DNA from: Pseudomonas hunanensis
GTDB taxonomy: Bacteria > Pseudomonadota > Gammaproteobacteria > Pseudomonadales > Pseudomonadaceae
Direction of reading: 5' to 3'
Assembly (NCBI RefSeq): GCF_013393325.1
Contig: NZ_QJRC01000076.1
Coordinates: forward strand, 57,166 to 121,165
Length of the DNA: 64,000 nt
Made by a program: the position numbers and the translations under genes. Position 1 is the first letter of the stretch. The number at the start of each line of letters is the position of its first letter. This document shows positions 29,766-37,229 of this stretch, one piece after another. The notes beneath the pieces were generated by a model. It had not been told where the DNA came from, did no database searches, and saw only the letters and a list, made by a program, of their open reading frames with translations.

Positions 29766-30038
29766 ATGCACGATCCGTTTGAAGAATCCCTGCGCGACCT
29801 GCTCAAAGCGTCACCCTCCGGCAATGACCGGGATGACCGGGACGATGCCGCTTGCCTGGGTCGCGTGCTGAAAACCGCCAACCGCCAAGTTGGCGCGGGC
29901 GATCTGTTCAGCCTGCTTGGCCGCTGGTGCCAGGCGCTGCTGATTGCCGTGAACAATGGCTCGGCGCATGTCGCGCCGGTGCGTCGACACTCTTCCCGCA
30001 ACGCTGCCACTGGCAGCAAAGCAGATAAGGCCGATTGA
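29766..30038 (+). CDS. crfX: CrfX protein of the cmpX-sigX-oprF locus
   Basis: A 90-residue hydrophilic protein (MHDPFEESLRDLLKASPSG). Its position directly before cmpX-sigX-oprF matches the crfX gene described in pseudomonads. The middle carries a conserved LFSLLGRWCQALLIAVNNGSAH stretch that could lie along a membrane or bind a partner; the C-terminus is basic and Ser/Asn-rich. The in-frame codon at 29742 is less likely than ATG 29766. It is separated from cmpX by only two bases. Molecular function is unknown. Confidence 0.85.
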   Translation: MHDPFEESLRDLLKASPSGNDRDDRDDAACLGRVLKTANRQVGAGDLFSLLGRWCQALLIAVNNGSAHVAPVRRHSSRNAATGSKADKAD

Positions 30039-30040
30039 AT

Positions 30041-30865
30041 ATGGAACTCGATCTCTGGACCCAGAGCCTGGTCACCGCGATGACCGCCCTTTGGACCAAG
30101 GTGGCGAACTTCATCCCTAACCTGTTCGGCGCGCTGGTCGTGGTGCTGCTCGGTTTCGTGGTGGCCAAGCTGCTCGACACGCTGCTGTCCAAGCTGCTGG
30201 CCAAGTTTGGCCTGGACCGCCTGATGGCCGGCACTGGCCTCACCAAGATGCTTGGTCGGGTTGGCATCCAAGTGCCGATCTCGACCTTGATCGGCAAGAT
30301 CGTCTACTGGTTCGTGCTGCTCATCTTCCTTGTCTCGGCCGCTGAGTCGCTGGGCCTGGAACGGGTTTCGGCCACCCTCGACATGCTCGCCCTGTACCTG
30401 CCCAAGGTATTCGGCGCCGCCCTGGTGCTGCTGGCTGGCGTGCTGCTGGCACAGGTTGCCAACGGTCTGGTTCGTGGCGCCGCCGAAGGTATCGGCCTAG
30501 AGTACTCGGCGGGGCTTGGGCGTATTACCCAGGGCCTGGTGATCATCATCAGCATCTCGGTAGCCATCAGCCAGCTGGAGGTGAAAACCGACCTGCTGAA
30601 CCACGTCATCGTTATTGGGCTGATTACCGTTGGTCTGGCCGTTGCGCTGGCCATGGGCCTCGGCAGCCGCGAAATCGCCGGGCAGATCCTGGCCGGTATT
30701 TATGTGCGCGAGCTGTACCAGGTAGGCCAGCAAGTGCGGATTGGAGAGGTCGAAGGGCATATCGAGGAGATCGGTACGGTGAAGACGACGCTGCTGACCG
30801 ATGATGGCGAACTGGTGTCACTGTCTAACCGCGAGCTGCTTGAACAGCGTGTCAATAGCCGCTAA
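30041..30865 (+). CDS. cmpX: CmpX, putative mechanosensitive ion channel (MscS-like)
   Basis: A 274-residue inner-membrane protein with several transmembrane helices (about residues 15-45, 80-105, 115-150, 165-215) of the conserved-TM-helix type, followed by a short beta domain (YQVGQQVRIGEVEGHIEEIGTVKTTLLTDDGELVSLSNREL) like the MscS beta domain. In pseudomonads CmpX is linked to envelope stress and to the activity of SigX. It follows crfX by two bases, and sigX lies 90 bases downstream. A short hairpin (CGACCC-ACG-GGGTCG, 30903-30917) lies in that gap. Confidence 0.9.
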   Translation: MELDLWTQSLVTAMTALWTKVANFIPNLFGALVVVLLGFVVAKLLDTLLSKLLAKFGLDRLMAGTGLTKMLGRVGIQVPISTLIGKIVYWFVLLIFLVSAAESLGLERVSATLDMLALYLPKVFGAALVLLAGVLLAQVANGLVRGAAEGIGLEYSAGLGRITQGLVIIISISVAISQLEVKTDLLNHVIVIGLITVGLAVALAMGLGSREIAGQILAGIYVRELYQVGQQVRIGEVEGHIEEIGTVKTTLLTDDGELVSLSNRELLEQRVNSR

Positions 30866-30955
30866 CCGCACAAAAGCTGTTAATGTATGCCGCCGCGAAA
30901 TTCGACCCACGGGGTCGGCGCGGCGACATTGACCTGACTGTCGGCCAGATTCGTT

Positions 30956-31546
30956 TTGAATAAAGTTCATTCGCCGCCCATGCGTTATGACCCCCGCGAG
31001 CTCACCGACGAAGAGTTGGTGGCGCGTTCGCATGAGGAGCTGTACCACGTTACCCGCGCCTATGAGGAGCTCATGCGGCGCTACCAGCGGACCCTGTTCA
31101 ACGTCTGTGCGCGTTATCTGGGGAACGACCGGGACGCGGACGATGTCTGTCAGGAGGTGATGCTCAAAGTGCTGTATGGGCTGAAGAACTTCGAGGGTAA
31201 ATCCAAGTTCAAGACCTGGCTCTACAGCATCACCTACAACGAGTGCATTACCCAGTACCGCAAGGAGCGCCGTAAACGTCGGTTAATGGATGCCTTGAGC
31301 CTGGACCCTGTTGAAGAGGCGTCTGAAGACAAGGCCCCGAAGCCGGAAGAAAAAGGCGGGCTGGACAAGTGGTTGGTGCATGTGAACCCGATTGACCGGG
31401 AAATTCTGGTGCTACGTTTTGTCGCAGAACTGGAATTTCAGGAAATTGCCGACATCATGCACATGGGTCTTAGCGCGACGAAAATGCGTTACAAGCGCGC
31501 GCTAGACAAGCTTCGTGAGAAATTTGCTGGCCTCGATGAAACTTAG
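30956..31546 (+). CDS. sigX: SigX, ECF RNA polymerase sigma factor
   Basis: A 196-residue ECF sigma factor. Region 2 spans about residues 35-100 (FNVCARYLGNDRDADDVCQEVMLKVLYGLKNFEGKSKFKTWLYSI), and region 4 about 140-190 (DREILVLRFVAELEFQEIADIMHMGLSATKMRYKRALDKL). SigX controls oprF and fatty-acid and membrane genes and responds to envelope stress. The apparent start is TTG 30956 (MNKVHSPPMRYDPREL), which gives the family length; ATG 30980 is the alternative, and neither has a strong ribosome site. No anti-sigma gene is adjacent. It is followed by oprF after 111 bases. Confidence 0.95.
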   Translation: MNKVHSPPMRYDPRELTDEELVARSHEELYHVTRAYEELMRRYQRTLFNVCARYLGNDRDADDVCQEVMLKVLYGLKNFEGKSKFKTWLYSITYNECITQYRKERRKRRLMDALSLDPVEEASEDKAPKPEEKGGLDKWLVHVNPIDREILVLRFVAELEFQEIADIMHMGLSATKMRYKRALDKLREKFAGLDET

Positions 31547-31657
31547 TGGCGTGCAAATATCTCTAACGGATCGGCGAGTTCTGCTAGACTTGCCGTCGAG
31601 TTGTCCCCCTTGTTTGTGGTGGGACTGCTTAACTATCACCAGATGGGGATTTAACGG

Positions 31658-32692
31658 ATGAAATTGAAAAACACCTTGGGCTTGGCCATTGGTTCGCTCG
31701 TAGCCGCCACCTCGATTGGCGCTATGGCACAAGGTCAAGGCGCCGTCGAGACCGAAGTTTTCTACAAGAAAGAATTCTTCGACAGCCAGCGCGACTTCAA
31801 GAACGACGGCAACCTGTTCGGCGGCTCGATCGGTTACTTCCTGACCGACGACGTTGAACTGCGTCTGGGCTACGACGAAGTGCACAACGCTCGTGGCGAA
31901 GACGGCAAGAACATCAAGGGCTCGAACACCGCCCTGGACGCCGTTTACCACTTCAACAACCCGTACGACGCTATCCGTCCGTACGTTTCCGCTGGTTTCT
32001 CGCACCAGTCGCTGGGCCAGACCGGCCGTGGCGGTCGTGACCACTCCACCTTCGCCAACGTTGGCGCTGGCGCCAAGTGGTACATCACCGACATGTTCTA
32101 CGCCCGTGCCGGCGTAGAAGCTCAGTACAACATCGACCAGGGCGACACCGAGTGGGCCCCAAGCGTTGGTGTTGGCCTGAACTTCGGCGGTAGCCCGAAG
32201 CAAGCCGAAGCCGCTCCAGCTCCAGTTGCTGAAGTTTGCTCCGACTCCGACAACGACGGCGTTTGCGACAACGTCGACAAGTGCCCAGACACCCCGGCCA
32301 ACGTTACCGTTGACGCCGACGGCTGCCCGGCTGTTGCCGAAGTCGTTCGTGTTGAGCTGGACGTCAAGTTCGACTTCGACAAGTCGGTCGTCAAGCCAAA
32401 CAGCTACGGCGACATCAAAAACCTGGCTGACTTCATGAAGCAGTACCCACAAACCACCACCGTGGTTGAAGGTCACACTGACTCCGTGGGTCCAGACGCT
32501 TACAACCAGAAGCTGTCCGAGCGTCGTGCCAACGCTGTCAAGCAAGTCCTGACCCAGCAGTACGGCGTAGAATCCAGCCGTGTTGACTCGGTTGGCTACG
32601 GCGAAACCCGTCCGGTTGCTGACAACGCCACCGAAGAAGGCCGTGCTATCAACCGTCGCGTTGAAGCTCAGGTAGAAGCTCAGTCCAAGTAA
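31658..32692 (+). CDS. oprF: OprF, major outer membrane porin (OmpA family)
   Basis: A 344-residue major porin. The signal peptide ends at AMAQGQG (residue 24). The N-terminal eight-stranded barrel spans residues 25-180. A four-cysteine loop (EVCSDSDNDGVCDNVDKC through DGCP) follows. The C-terminal OmpA-like domain (residues 225-340, FDFDKSVVKPNSYGDI and VVEGHTDSVGPDAYNQKLS) binds peptidoglycan. OprF gives slow non-specific diffusion and anchors the outer membrane. It is preceded by sigX and ends in a strong terminator. The 111-base leader should hold both a SigX and a sigma-70 promoter, but I cannot assign either with confidence. Confidence 0.97.
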   Translation: MKLKNTLGLAIGSLVAATSIGAMAQGQGAVETEVFYKKEFFDSQRDFKNDGNLFGGSIGYFLTDDVELRLGYDEVHNARGEDGKNIKGSNTALDAVYHFNNPYDAIRPYVSAGFSHQSLGQTGRGGRDHSTFANVGAGAKWYITDMFYARAGVEAQYNIDQGDTEWAPSVGVGLNFGGSPKQAEAAPAPVAEVCSDSDNDGVCDNVDKCPDTPANVTVDADGCPAVAEVVRVELDVKFDFDKSVVKPNSYGDIKNLADFMKQYPQTTTVVEGHTDSVGPDAYNQKLSERRANAVKQVLTQQYGVESSRVDSVGYGETRPVADNATEEGRAINRRVEAQVEAQSK

Positions 32693-32710
32693 TTGGCCTG
32701 ATGTTTCATG

Positions 32711-32738
32711 AAAAACCCGGCCTCGGCCGGGTTTTTCT
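32711..32738 (+). terminator. Rho-independent terminator after oprF
   Basis: AAAAACCCGGCC (32711-32722) pairs perfectly with GGCCGGGTTTTT (32725-32736), followed by further T. It is symmetric and would also serve the convergent cobA transcript. Confidence 0.93.
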
Positions 32739-32788
32739 TTGCCTGGGTTTTATCCGGGCTCAAAGGCTGCTCCTGTAAGGACAGGCAT

Positions 32789-33529
32789 TCAGCCCGCGAT
32801 TGCGTCCAGTCGCAGAATCTGCTGCTCCCCAACCACCTCTCCAATCACCAGCACTGCCGGGCTGCGCAAGCCAAACCCGTGCGCATCCTCGACCATTCTC
32901 CGCACGTCACTCCTGTGCGCTCGCTGTTGCGGCAATGAAGCATTCTCGATCATCGCCACCGGCATCCCTGGCGCCATGCCGCCATCCAGCAAGCCCTGGC
33001 GCACCTGCTCCAGCCGCGCTACCCCCATGTACACCACCAGCGTCGTGCCGCCCTGGGCCAATGCCGCCCAGTTCAGTGCGCTGTCATCCTGGGTATGCGC
33101 CGTCACCAGCGTGACGCCCCGGCTGACACCGCGCGAAGTCAGGGAGATCCCGCACTGCGTTGCGCCGGCCAGGCCGGCGGTAATGCCGTTGACCAGCTCT
33201 ACCTCGATGCCATGCCCGCGTAACCACAGCGCCTCTTCACCGCCACGGCCAAAGATGCAGGGGTCGCCGCCCTTGAGCCTCACCACGCAGCGGCCCTGTC
33301 GCGCATGGCGCAGCATCAGGCGCTGGATGAACGCCTGCGGTGTAGAGCGGCAGCCGCCGCGCTTGCCCACGGCAATCACCCGTGCTTGCGGGCAGTGCGC
33401 CAGCACCGCTGGGTTGACCAGGTCGTCGATCAGGACCACGGCGGCTTGCTGCAAAGCTCGCACAGCCTTGAGGGTGAGCAGTTCGGGGTCACCAGGGCCG
33501 GCACCCACCAACCATATTTTTGCATTCAT
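32789..33529 (-). CDS. cobA: Uroporphyrinogen-III C-methyltransferase (SUMT)
   Basis: A 246-residue SAM-dependent methylase that makes precorrin-2, the precursor of siroheme and cobalamin. Motifs are VGAGPGDPELLTLKAVRAL at the N-terminus, VIAVGKRGG, RLKGGDPCIFGRGGEEA and the GITAGLAGATQCGISLTSRG loop. ATG 33529 follows GAGGA at good spacing; upstream sequence to 33625 is not family-like. It lies 26 bases after the phosphatase-kinase gene in the nasA operon. Siroheme is the cofactor of assimilatory nitrite reductase, which explains its place in a nitrate operon. Confidence 0.95.
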   Translation of the reverse strand: MNAKIWLVGAGPGDPELLTLKAVRALQQAAVVLIDDLVNPAVLAHCPQARVIAVGKRGGCRSTPQAFIQRLMLRHARQGRCVVRLKGGDPCIFGRGGEEALWLRGHGIEVELVNGITAGLAGATQCGISLTSRGVSRGVTLVTAHTQDDSALNWAALAQGGTTLVVYMGVARLEQVRQGLLDGGMAPGMPVAMIENASLPQQRAHRSDVRRMVEDAHGFGLRSPAVLVIGEVVGEQQILRLDAIAG

Positions 33530-33555
33530 CGAGGTGTCCTCATCGGCAAGTTGCG

Positions 33556-35226
33556 TCAGCCCTTGAGCAGGGTAAGCAGCAGTATCAGATTGATCAGCAA
33601 CGACAGCAGGGCCAGCGTGCGCCACACTTTCACCGGCTCGCGCTCAAGCAGTGGGCGTGGTCGGCTGGGCAGTTCCTGACGGTCGCCGCGTTCGAGCAGC
33701 AGCAACCAGTGCTCGGCGGTTTCGAAGCGCTGGGCAGGGTCGACCGCCAGGGCCTGTTGCAGGTTGTGCTGCAACCATTCCGGCAGGTCGGGGCGATAGC
33801 GCGAGGCGTTGACCGGCTGGCCGAAGCGCGGGCGTTGAAAGGCTTCTATCTCGCCGTACGGGTAGTGGCCGGTCAGCAGGTGGTACAGCGTCACGCCCAC
33901 TGCATACAAGTCCTGGCGCGGGCTGGGTGGCAGGCCATCGAACGCTTCCGGGGCAATGTACGAGGGCGTGCCGGGCAGCTCGTGCCGCGGGTCTTCGGAC
34001 AGGCCCGGGCAATAGGCCAGGCCGAAGTCCAGCAGGCGCAGTTGACCATCGCGGCCCAGGTGCAGGTTGTCGGGCTTGATGTCGCGGTGCAGCAAGTTGC
34101 GCCGGTGCAGCACGCCAACTGCCTGTAGCAGTTGCCGAGCGACCTCCAGCCATTGCGCCAAAGGCAGCGGGCCGTGTGCGGCCAGCAGTGCCGACAGGCT
34201 TTGGCCGGGGTATTCGCGCATCACGTAATACAGGTGCTGGCGCTGGCTGGCGGCGTGCAGCTCGGGGAAGTGCCGGCCAGCGATGCGGCGCAGGAACCAC
34301 TCCTCCAGCAACAGGCCTTGCGCTGCCCCCGGTTCCTGTTCGCGCGCAGCGGGCAGGGTTTTGAGCAACCACGGTTGGTTCTGGCTATCGCGCACTTGGT
34401 ACAGCAGGGACTGGCGGCTGTGTGCATGCAGTTTTTCAACCTGCCAGCCGTCGATCACCTGGCCTTCACGCAGCGGGCCGGGCACTGGCCATTCTTGCAG
34501 CTGTGCCAGGGTATCGCCCAGGTTGGCTGGGCCCAGTTGCTCGACGTGCACCAGCAAGGCGCTGGCGTTGTCCTGGCTGCCGTTGAGGTGCGCGCTGGCA
34601 ACCAGGGTGTCGGCGGCCAGTTGCAGATCAGGCTGCTCGCGCAGCACGGCCTGGATGTGTTGCTCGCCCAGGCTGGCCCAGACCCCGTCGCTGAGCAGCA
34701 GAAAGCACTCGCCCGGCTGCAGCTCGCCTTCCAGGTAATCCACCAGCAGGTGCTGGTCCAGGCCCAGCGCGCGTTTGAGTACGTGCTGCATGCCCGGCTG
34801 GTCCCATACATGGTCTTCGCTAAGGCACTGCAGGTTCCCATCGTGCCAGCGGTACACCCGGCAGTCGCCAACGTGGGCCAGGGTAAAGCGCCGGCCGCGC
34901 AACACCAGCGCGCTAAGGGTGGTCAGCAACGGCTGGCCGCTGCCCTGGGCACGCAACCAGCGGTTTTGCGCCAGCAACAGGCGGTCGAGGGCCTGGGCGA
35001 CGCTCCAGGTGGCCGGAGTGGCGTAGTAATCCAGGGCCAGCGCCTGCAGGCTGGCTCGCGCTGCCAGGCCGCCGTCGGCGCATTGGCTGACGCCATCGGC
35101 CAGGGCGAACAGGTAGCCTTTGCTGGCGGCCAGCTCTGGCGCCGGGGTAACCAGGCGCAGGGCGTCCTGGTTTTCCGCGCGAGGCCCAGTGGCGCTGGCT
35201 TGGGCAAAGCTCAATTGCAGGCTCAT
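33556..35226 (-). CDS. PP2C-type phosphatase fused to a Ser/Thr protein kinase, membrane-anchored
   Basis: A 556-residue fusion. Residues 1-235 are a PPM phosphatase with the acidic metal ligands intact (ENQDAL, LADGVSQ, GDCRVYRW, SDGVW, SQDNAS). Residues 265-520 are a Hanks-type kinase with the ATP lysine (WLLKTL), catalytic loop HRDIKPDN, DFGLAY, and an APE-like IAPEAF. The end (residues 535-555) is one membrane helix. It lies one base after nasA and before cobA, an arrangement known for the nitrate clusters of pseudomonads. Opposing activities in one chain suggest self-resetting control of a partner in nitrate uptake or reduction, but the substrate is not known. It may equally tune its own phosphorylation. 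Confidence 0.92.
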   Translation of the reverse strand: MSLQLSFAQASATGPRAENQDALRLVTPAPELAASKGYLFALADGVSQCADGGLAARASLQALALDYYATPATWSVAQALDRLLLAQNRWLRAQGSGQPLLTTLSALVLRGRRFTLAHVGDCRVYRWHDGNLQCLSEDHVWDQPGMQHVLKRALGLDQHLLVDYLEGELQPGECFLLLSDGVWASLGEQHIQAVLREQPDLQLAADTLVASAHLNGSQDNASALLVHVEQLGPANLGDTLAQLQEWPVPGPLREGQVIDGWQVEKLHAHSRQSLLYQVRDSQNQPWLLKTLPAAREQEPGAAQGLLLEEWFLRRIAGRHFPELHAASQRQHLYYVMREYPGQSLSALLAAHGPLPLAQWLEVARQLLQAVGVLHRRNLLHRDIKPDNLHLGRDGQLRLLDFGLAYCPGLSEDPRHELPGTPSYIAPEAFDGLPPSPRQDLYAVGVTLYHLLTGHYPYGEIEAFQRPRFGQPVNASRYRPDLPEWLQHNLQQALAVDPAQRFETAEHWLLLLERGDRQELPSRPRPLLEREPVKVWRTLALLSLLINLILLLTLLKG

Positions 35227-35227
35227 C

Positions 35228-36439
35228 TCAGACCCGTGCTGCCGTGACTGCAGCCGAGCCCCAGGTGGTGCGCCAGCGCTGTTTCACGCCATGAAGGCCA
35301 AACCACGCCAGCAGGCCCAGGCTGGCGAACAGCCACAAGCCAAGTTGGTAGTCGCCGGTGTGCTGCTTGATAGTGCCAAGCCCGGCCGCCAGCAGGAAAC
35401 CGCCAATGCCGCCGGCCATGCCGATCAGCCCGGTCATTACACCGATTTCCTGGCGAAAGCGTTGCGGCACCAGCTGGAACACCGCGCCGTTGCCGGCGCC
35501 CAGGCCAAGCATGGCGCTGACGAACAGCATCAGTGCGGCTGCGGCAGAGGGCAGGTTGAAACCAACTGCGGCGATGCAGATAGCTGCCACGCTGTACATG
35601 CCCAACAGGGTACGGATGCCGCCAAAACGGTCAGCCAGCGCGCCGCCGAGCGGGCGCATCAGGCTGCCGGCGAACACGCAAGCGGCGGTGTAATAGCCGG
35701 CGGTGATCGGGCTCAGGCCGTACTGGTCGCTGAAATAGCCGGGCAGGGCGCTGGCCAGGCCGATGAAGCCACCGAAGGTGACGCTGTAGAAGAACATGAA
35801 CCACCAGCTGTCTCGGTCACCCAGGGCCTTGAGGTAGTCGGCCATGGCTTTCGGTTTGGGCCGTTGTGGGGCGTTACGCGCCAGCAGGGCGAACACCGCC
35901 AGCGCCAGTGTCAACGGGATCAGCGCAAAGCCGAACACATTGTTCCAGCCAAAGCCTGCAGCCAGCGCCGGCGCCAGCAGGGCGGCGAACACGGTGCCGG
36001 AGTTGCCGGCGCCGGCGATGCCCATGGCCTTGCCCTGGTGCTGTGGCGGGTACCACTGCGAAGCCAGTGGCAGCGACACAGCGAACGAAGCACCCGCGAA
36101 CCCCAGAAACACCCCCAGCAGCAGCGCTTGTTCATAGCTGTGCACGCCCAGGTGCCAGGCTGCGGCCAGTGCGACGATAACCACCACCTGGCCGATCAGG
36201 CCGGCGGTCTTGGGTGACAGGCGGTCCACCAGCACGCCCATGGCAAAGCGCAGGATAGCCCCGGCCAGGATCGGCATGGCCACCATCAGGCCCCGTTGTT
36301 GTGCGCTCAGTTGCAGGTCGGCAGCAATCTGCACCGCCAGTGGGCCCAGCAGGTACCACACCATGAAGCTGAGGTCGAAGTACAGGAACGCGGCGAACAG
36401 CGTGGGCACATGCCCGGATTTCCAGAAGCTGGTACTCAT
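35228..36439 (-). CDS. nasA: Nitrate/nitrite transporter, MFS NNP family
   Basis: A 403-residue major-facilitator protein with 12 membrane helices that imports nitrate for assimilation. Both nitrate signatures are present: AGAGNSGTVFAALLAP in TM5 and LGAGNGAVFQLVPQRF in TM11, together with conserved arginines in the helices. ATG 36439 follows GAGG. It is the first gene of the nasA-kinase-cobA operon, and its leader holds a NasT-type antiterminator (36471-36558) and a -24/-12 promoter (36573-36588), so expression should need both nitrogen limitation and nitrate. Confidence 0.94.
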   Translation of the reverse strand: MSTSFWKSGHVPTLFAAFLYFDLSFMVWYLLGPLAVQIAADLQLSAQQRGLMVAMPILAGAILRFAMGVLVDRLSPKTAGLIGQVVVIVALAAAWHLGVHSYEQALLLGVFLGFAGASFAVSLPLASQWYPPQHQGKAMGIAGAGNSGTVFAALLAPALAAGFGWNNVFGFALIPLTLALAVFALLARNAPQRPKPKAMADYLKALGDRDSWWFMFFYSVTFGGFIGLASALPGYFSDQYGLSPITAGYYTAACVFAGSLMRPLGGALADRFGGIRTLLGMYSVAAICIAAVGFNLPSAAAALMLFVSAMLGLGAGNGAVFQLVPQRFRQEIGVMTGLIGMAGGIGGFLLAAGLGTIKQHTGDYQLGLWLFASLGLLAWFGLHGVKQRWRTTWGSAAVTAARV

Positions 36440-36470
36440 CGAACACCTCACTCGGCAATGCAACGGAACG

Positions 36471-36522
36471 AAAAAGACGCCGCCACCCGCTCCACGGGGG
36501 TGGAGGGGAGAGCGACGTCTTT
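36471..36522 (-). terminator. Attenuator terminator in the nasA leader
   Basis: On the minus strand, AAAGACGTCGC (36522-36512) pairs with GCGGCGTCTTT (36483-36473) through one G-U wobble, around a GC-rich inner hairpin, and ends in five U (36475-36471). It lies 32 bases before the nasA start, so it would stop transcription before the operon unless prevented. Its 5' arm overlaps hairpin P2 of the antiterminator. Confidence 0.85.
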
Positions 36523-36558
36523 GTCGGGATTTAAGTGGGGCAACCGCCGTTGGCTACC
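36513..36558 (-). promoter_or_regulatory. Two-hexaloop ANTAR (NasT) antiterminator RNA
   Basis: Two hairpins precede the terminator in the transcript. P1 (36558-36539) is GGUAGCC-AACGGC-GGUUGCC: seven pairs, six-base loop. P2 (36526-36513) is CGAC-AAAGAC-GUCG: four pairs, six-base loop. Both loops have A at position 1 and G at position 4, the rule for ANTAR-binding RNAs, and a 12-base linker joins them. P2 uses bases of the terminator 5' arm, so NasT bound to P1-P2 would block termination. Confidence 0.85.
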
Positions 36559-36572
36559 GGTGATGTTTGTTC

Positions 36573-36588
36573 AGCAAGAGATGGGCCA
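36573..36588 (-). promoter_or_regulatory. Sigma-54 (-24/-12) promoter of nasA
   Basis: TGGCCCATCTCTTGCT on the minus strand has the GG and GC dinucleotides 10 bp apart and matches TGGC...TTGCT of the RpoN consensus. The predicted start near 36561 would place hairpin P1 at the very 5' end of the transcript. Confidence 0.75.
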
Positions 36589-36642
36589 AGTGTTGGCGTG
36601 CCTATGGGTTTTCAGTGCCTGTGAGGTCTCAGGCCAGGCGCA

Positions 36643-37218
36643 TTACCCCAGCATCTCGTGCATGGCAATGATCTGTTCGGCCACCTGGATCAGCTTCTGC
36701 TGCCGGCTCATGGCCTGTCGGCGCATCAAGGTGTACGCCTGCTCTTCGTTGCAATCCTTCATCTTCATCAGCAAGCCCTTGGCCTGCTCGATACGCTTGC
36801 GCTCGGCCAGTTGCTGATCGCGCGCCAGCAGCTGCGCTTTCAGTGCCTGGTCGCTTTCGAACCGGGCCATGGCCACATCCAGGATCGGCTGCAGCCGCGC
36901 CGCATGGATGCCCTCTACGATATAGGCGCTCACCCCTGCCTGTATCGCCTGACGCATCACTCCGGGGTCGTGCTCGTCAGTAAACAGCACGATGGGGCGT
37001 GGCTGGTCACGGCTGACCAGTACTACCTGCTCCATCACATCGCGGTCGGGTGAGTCGGTGTCGATCAGCACCACGTCCGGGCGCACTGTTTCGACGCAGG
37101 CGGGCAGGTCGATGGTCAGGTCTGGGGCTTCGATGACTTCGAAGCCTGCCTCGCTCAATGCTGCCTTGAGGCGGCCGAGTTTGTTCTGGGTGTCGTCGAT
37201 CAGCAGGATGCGCAACAT
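36643..37218 (-). CDS. nasT: NasT, ANTAR-domain antitermination regulator
   Basis: A 191-residue protein. Residues 1-115 are a response-regulator receiver domain (LLIDDTQNKLGRL, with the phospho-acceptor-position Asp in VLIDTDSPD), and residues 130-188 are an ANTAR RNA-binding domain (RKRIEQAKGLLMKMKDCNEEQAYTLMRRQAMSRQQKL). Free NasT binds two-hexaloop leader RNA and prevents termination. It is held inactive by NasS until nitrate or nitrite is present. ATG 37218 follows GGGAG and lies 11 bases after the nasS stop. Its RNA target is readable just downstream in the nasA leader. Confidence 0.95.
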   Translation of the reverse strand: MLRILLIDDTQNKLGRLKAALSEAGFEVIEAPDLTIDLPACVETVRPDVVLIDTDSPDRDVMEQVVLVSRDQPRPIVLFTDEHDPGVMRQAIQAGVSAYIVEGIHAARLQPILDVAMARFESDQALKAQLLARDQQLAERKRIEQAKGLLMKMKDCNEEQAYTLMRRQAMSRQQKLIQVAEQIIAMHEMLG

Positions 37219-37229
37219 GCTGGTCTCCC

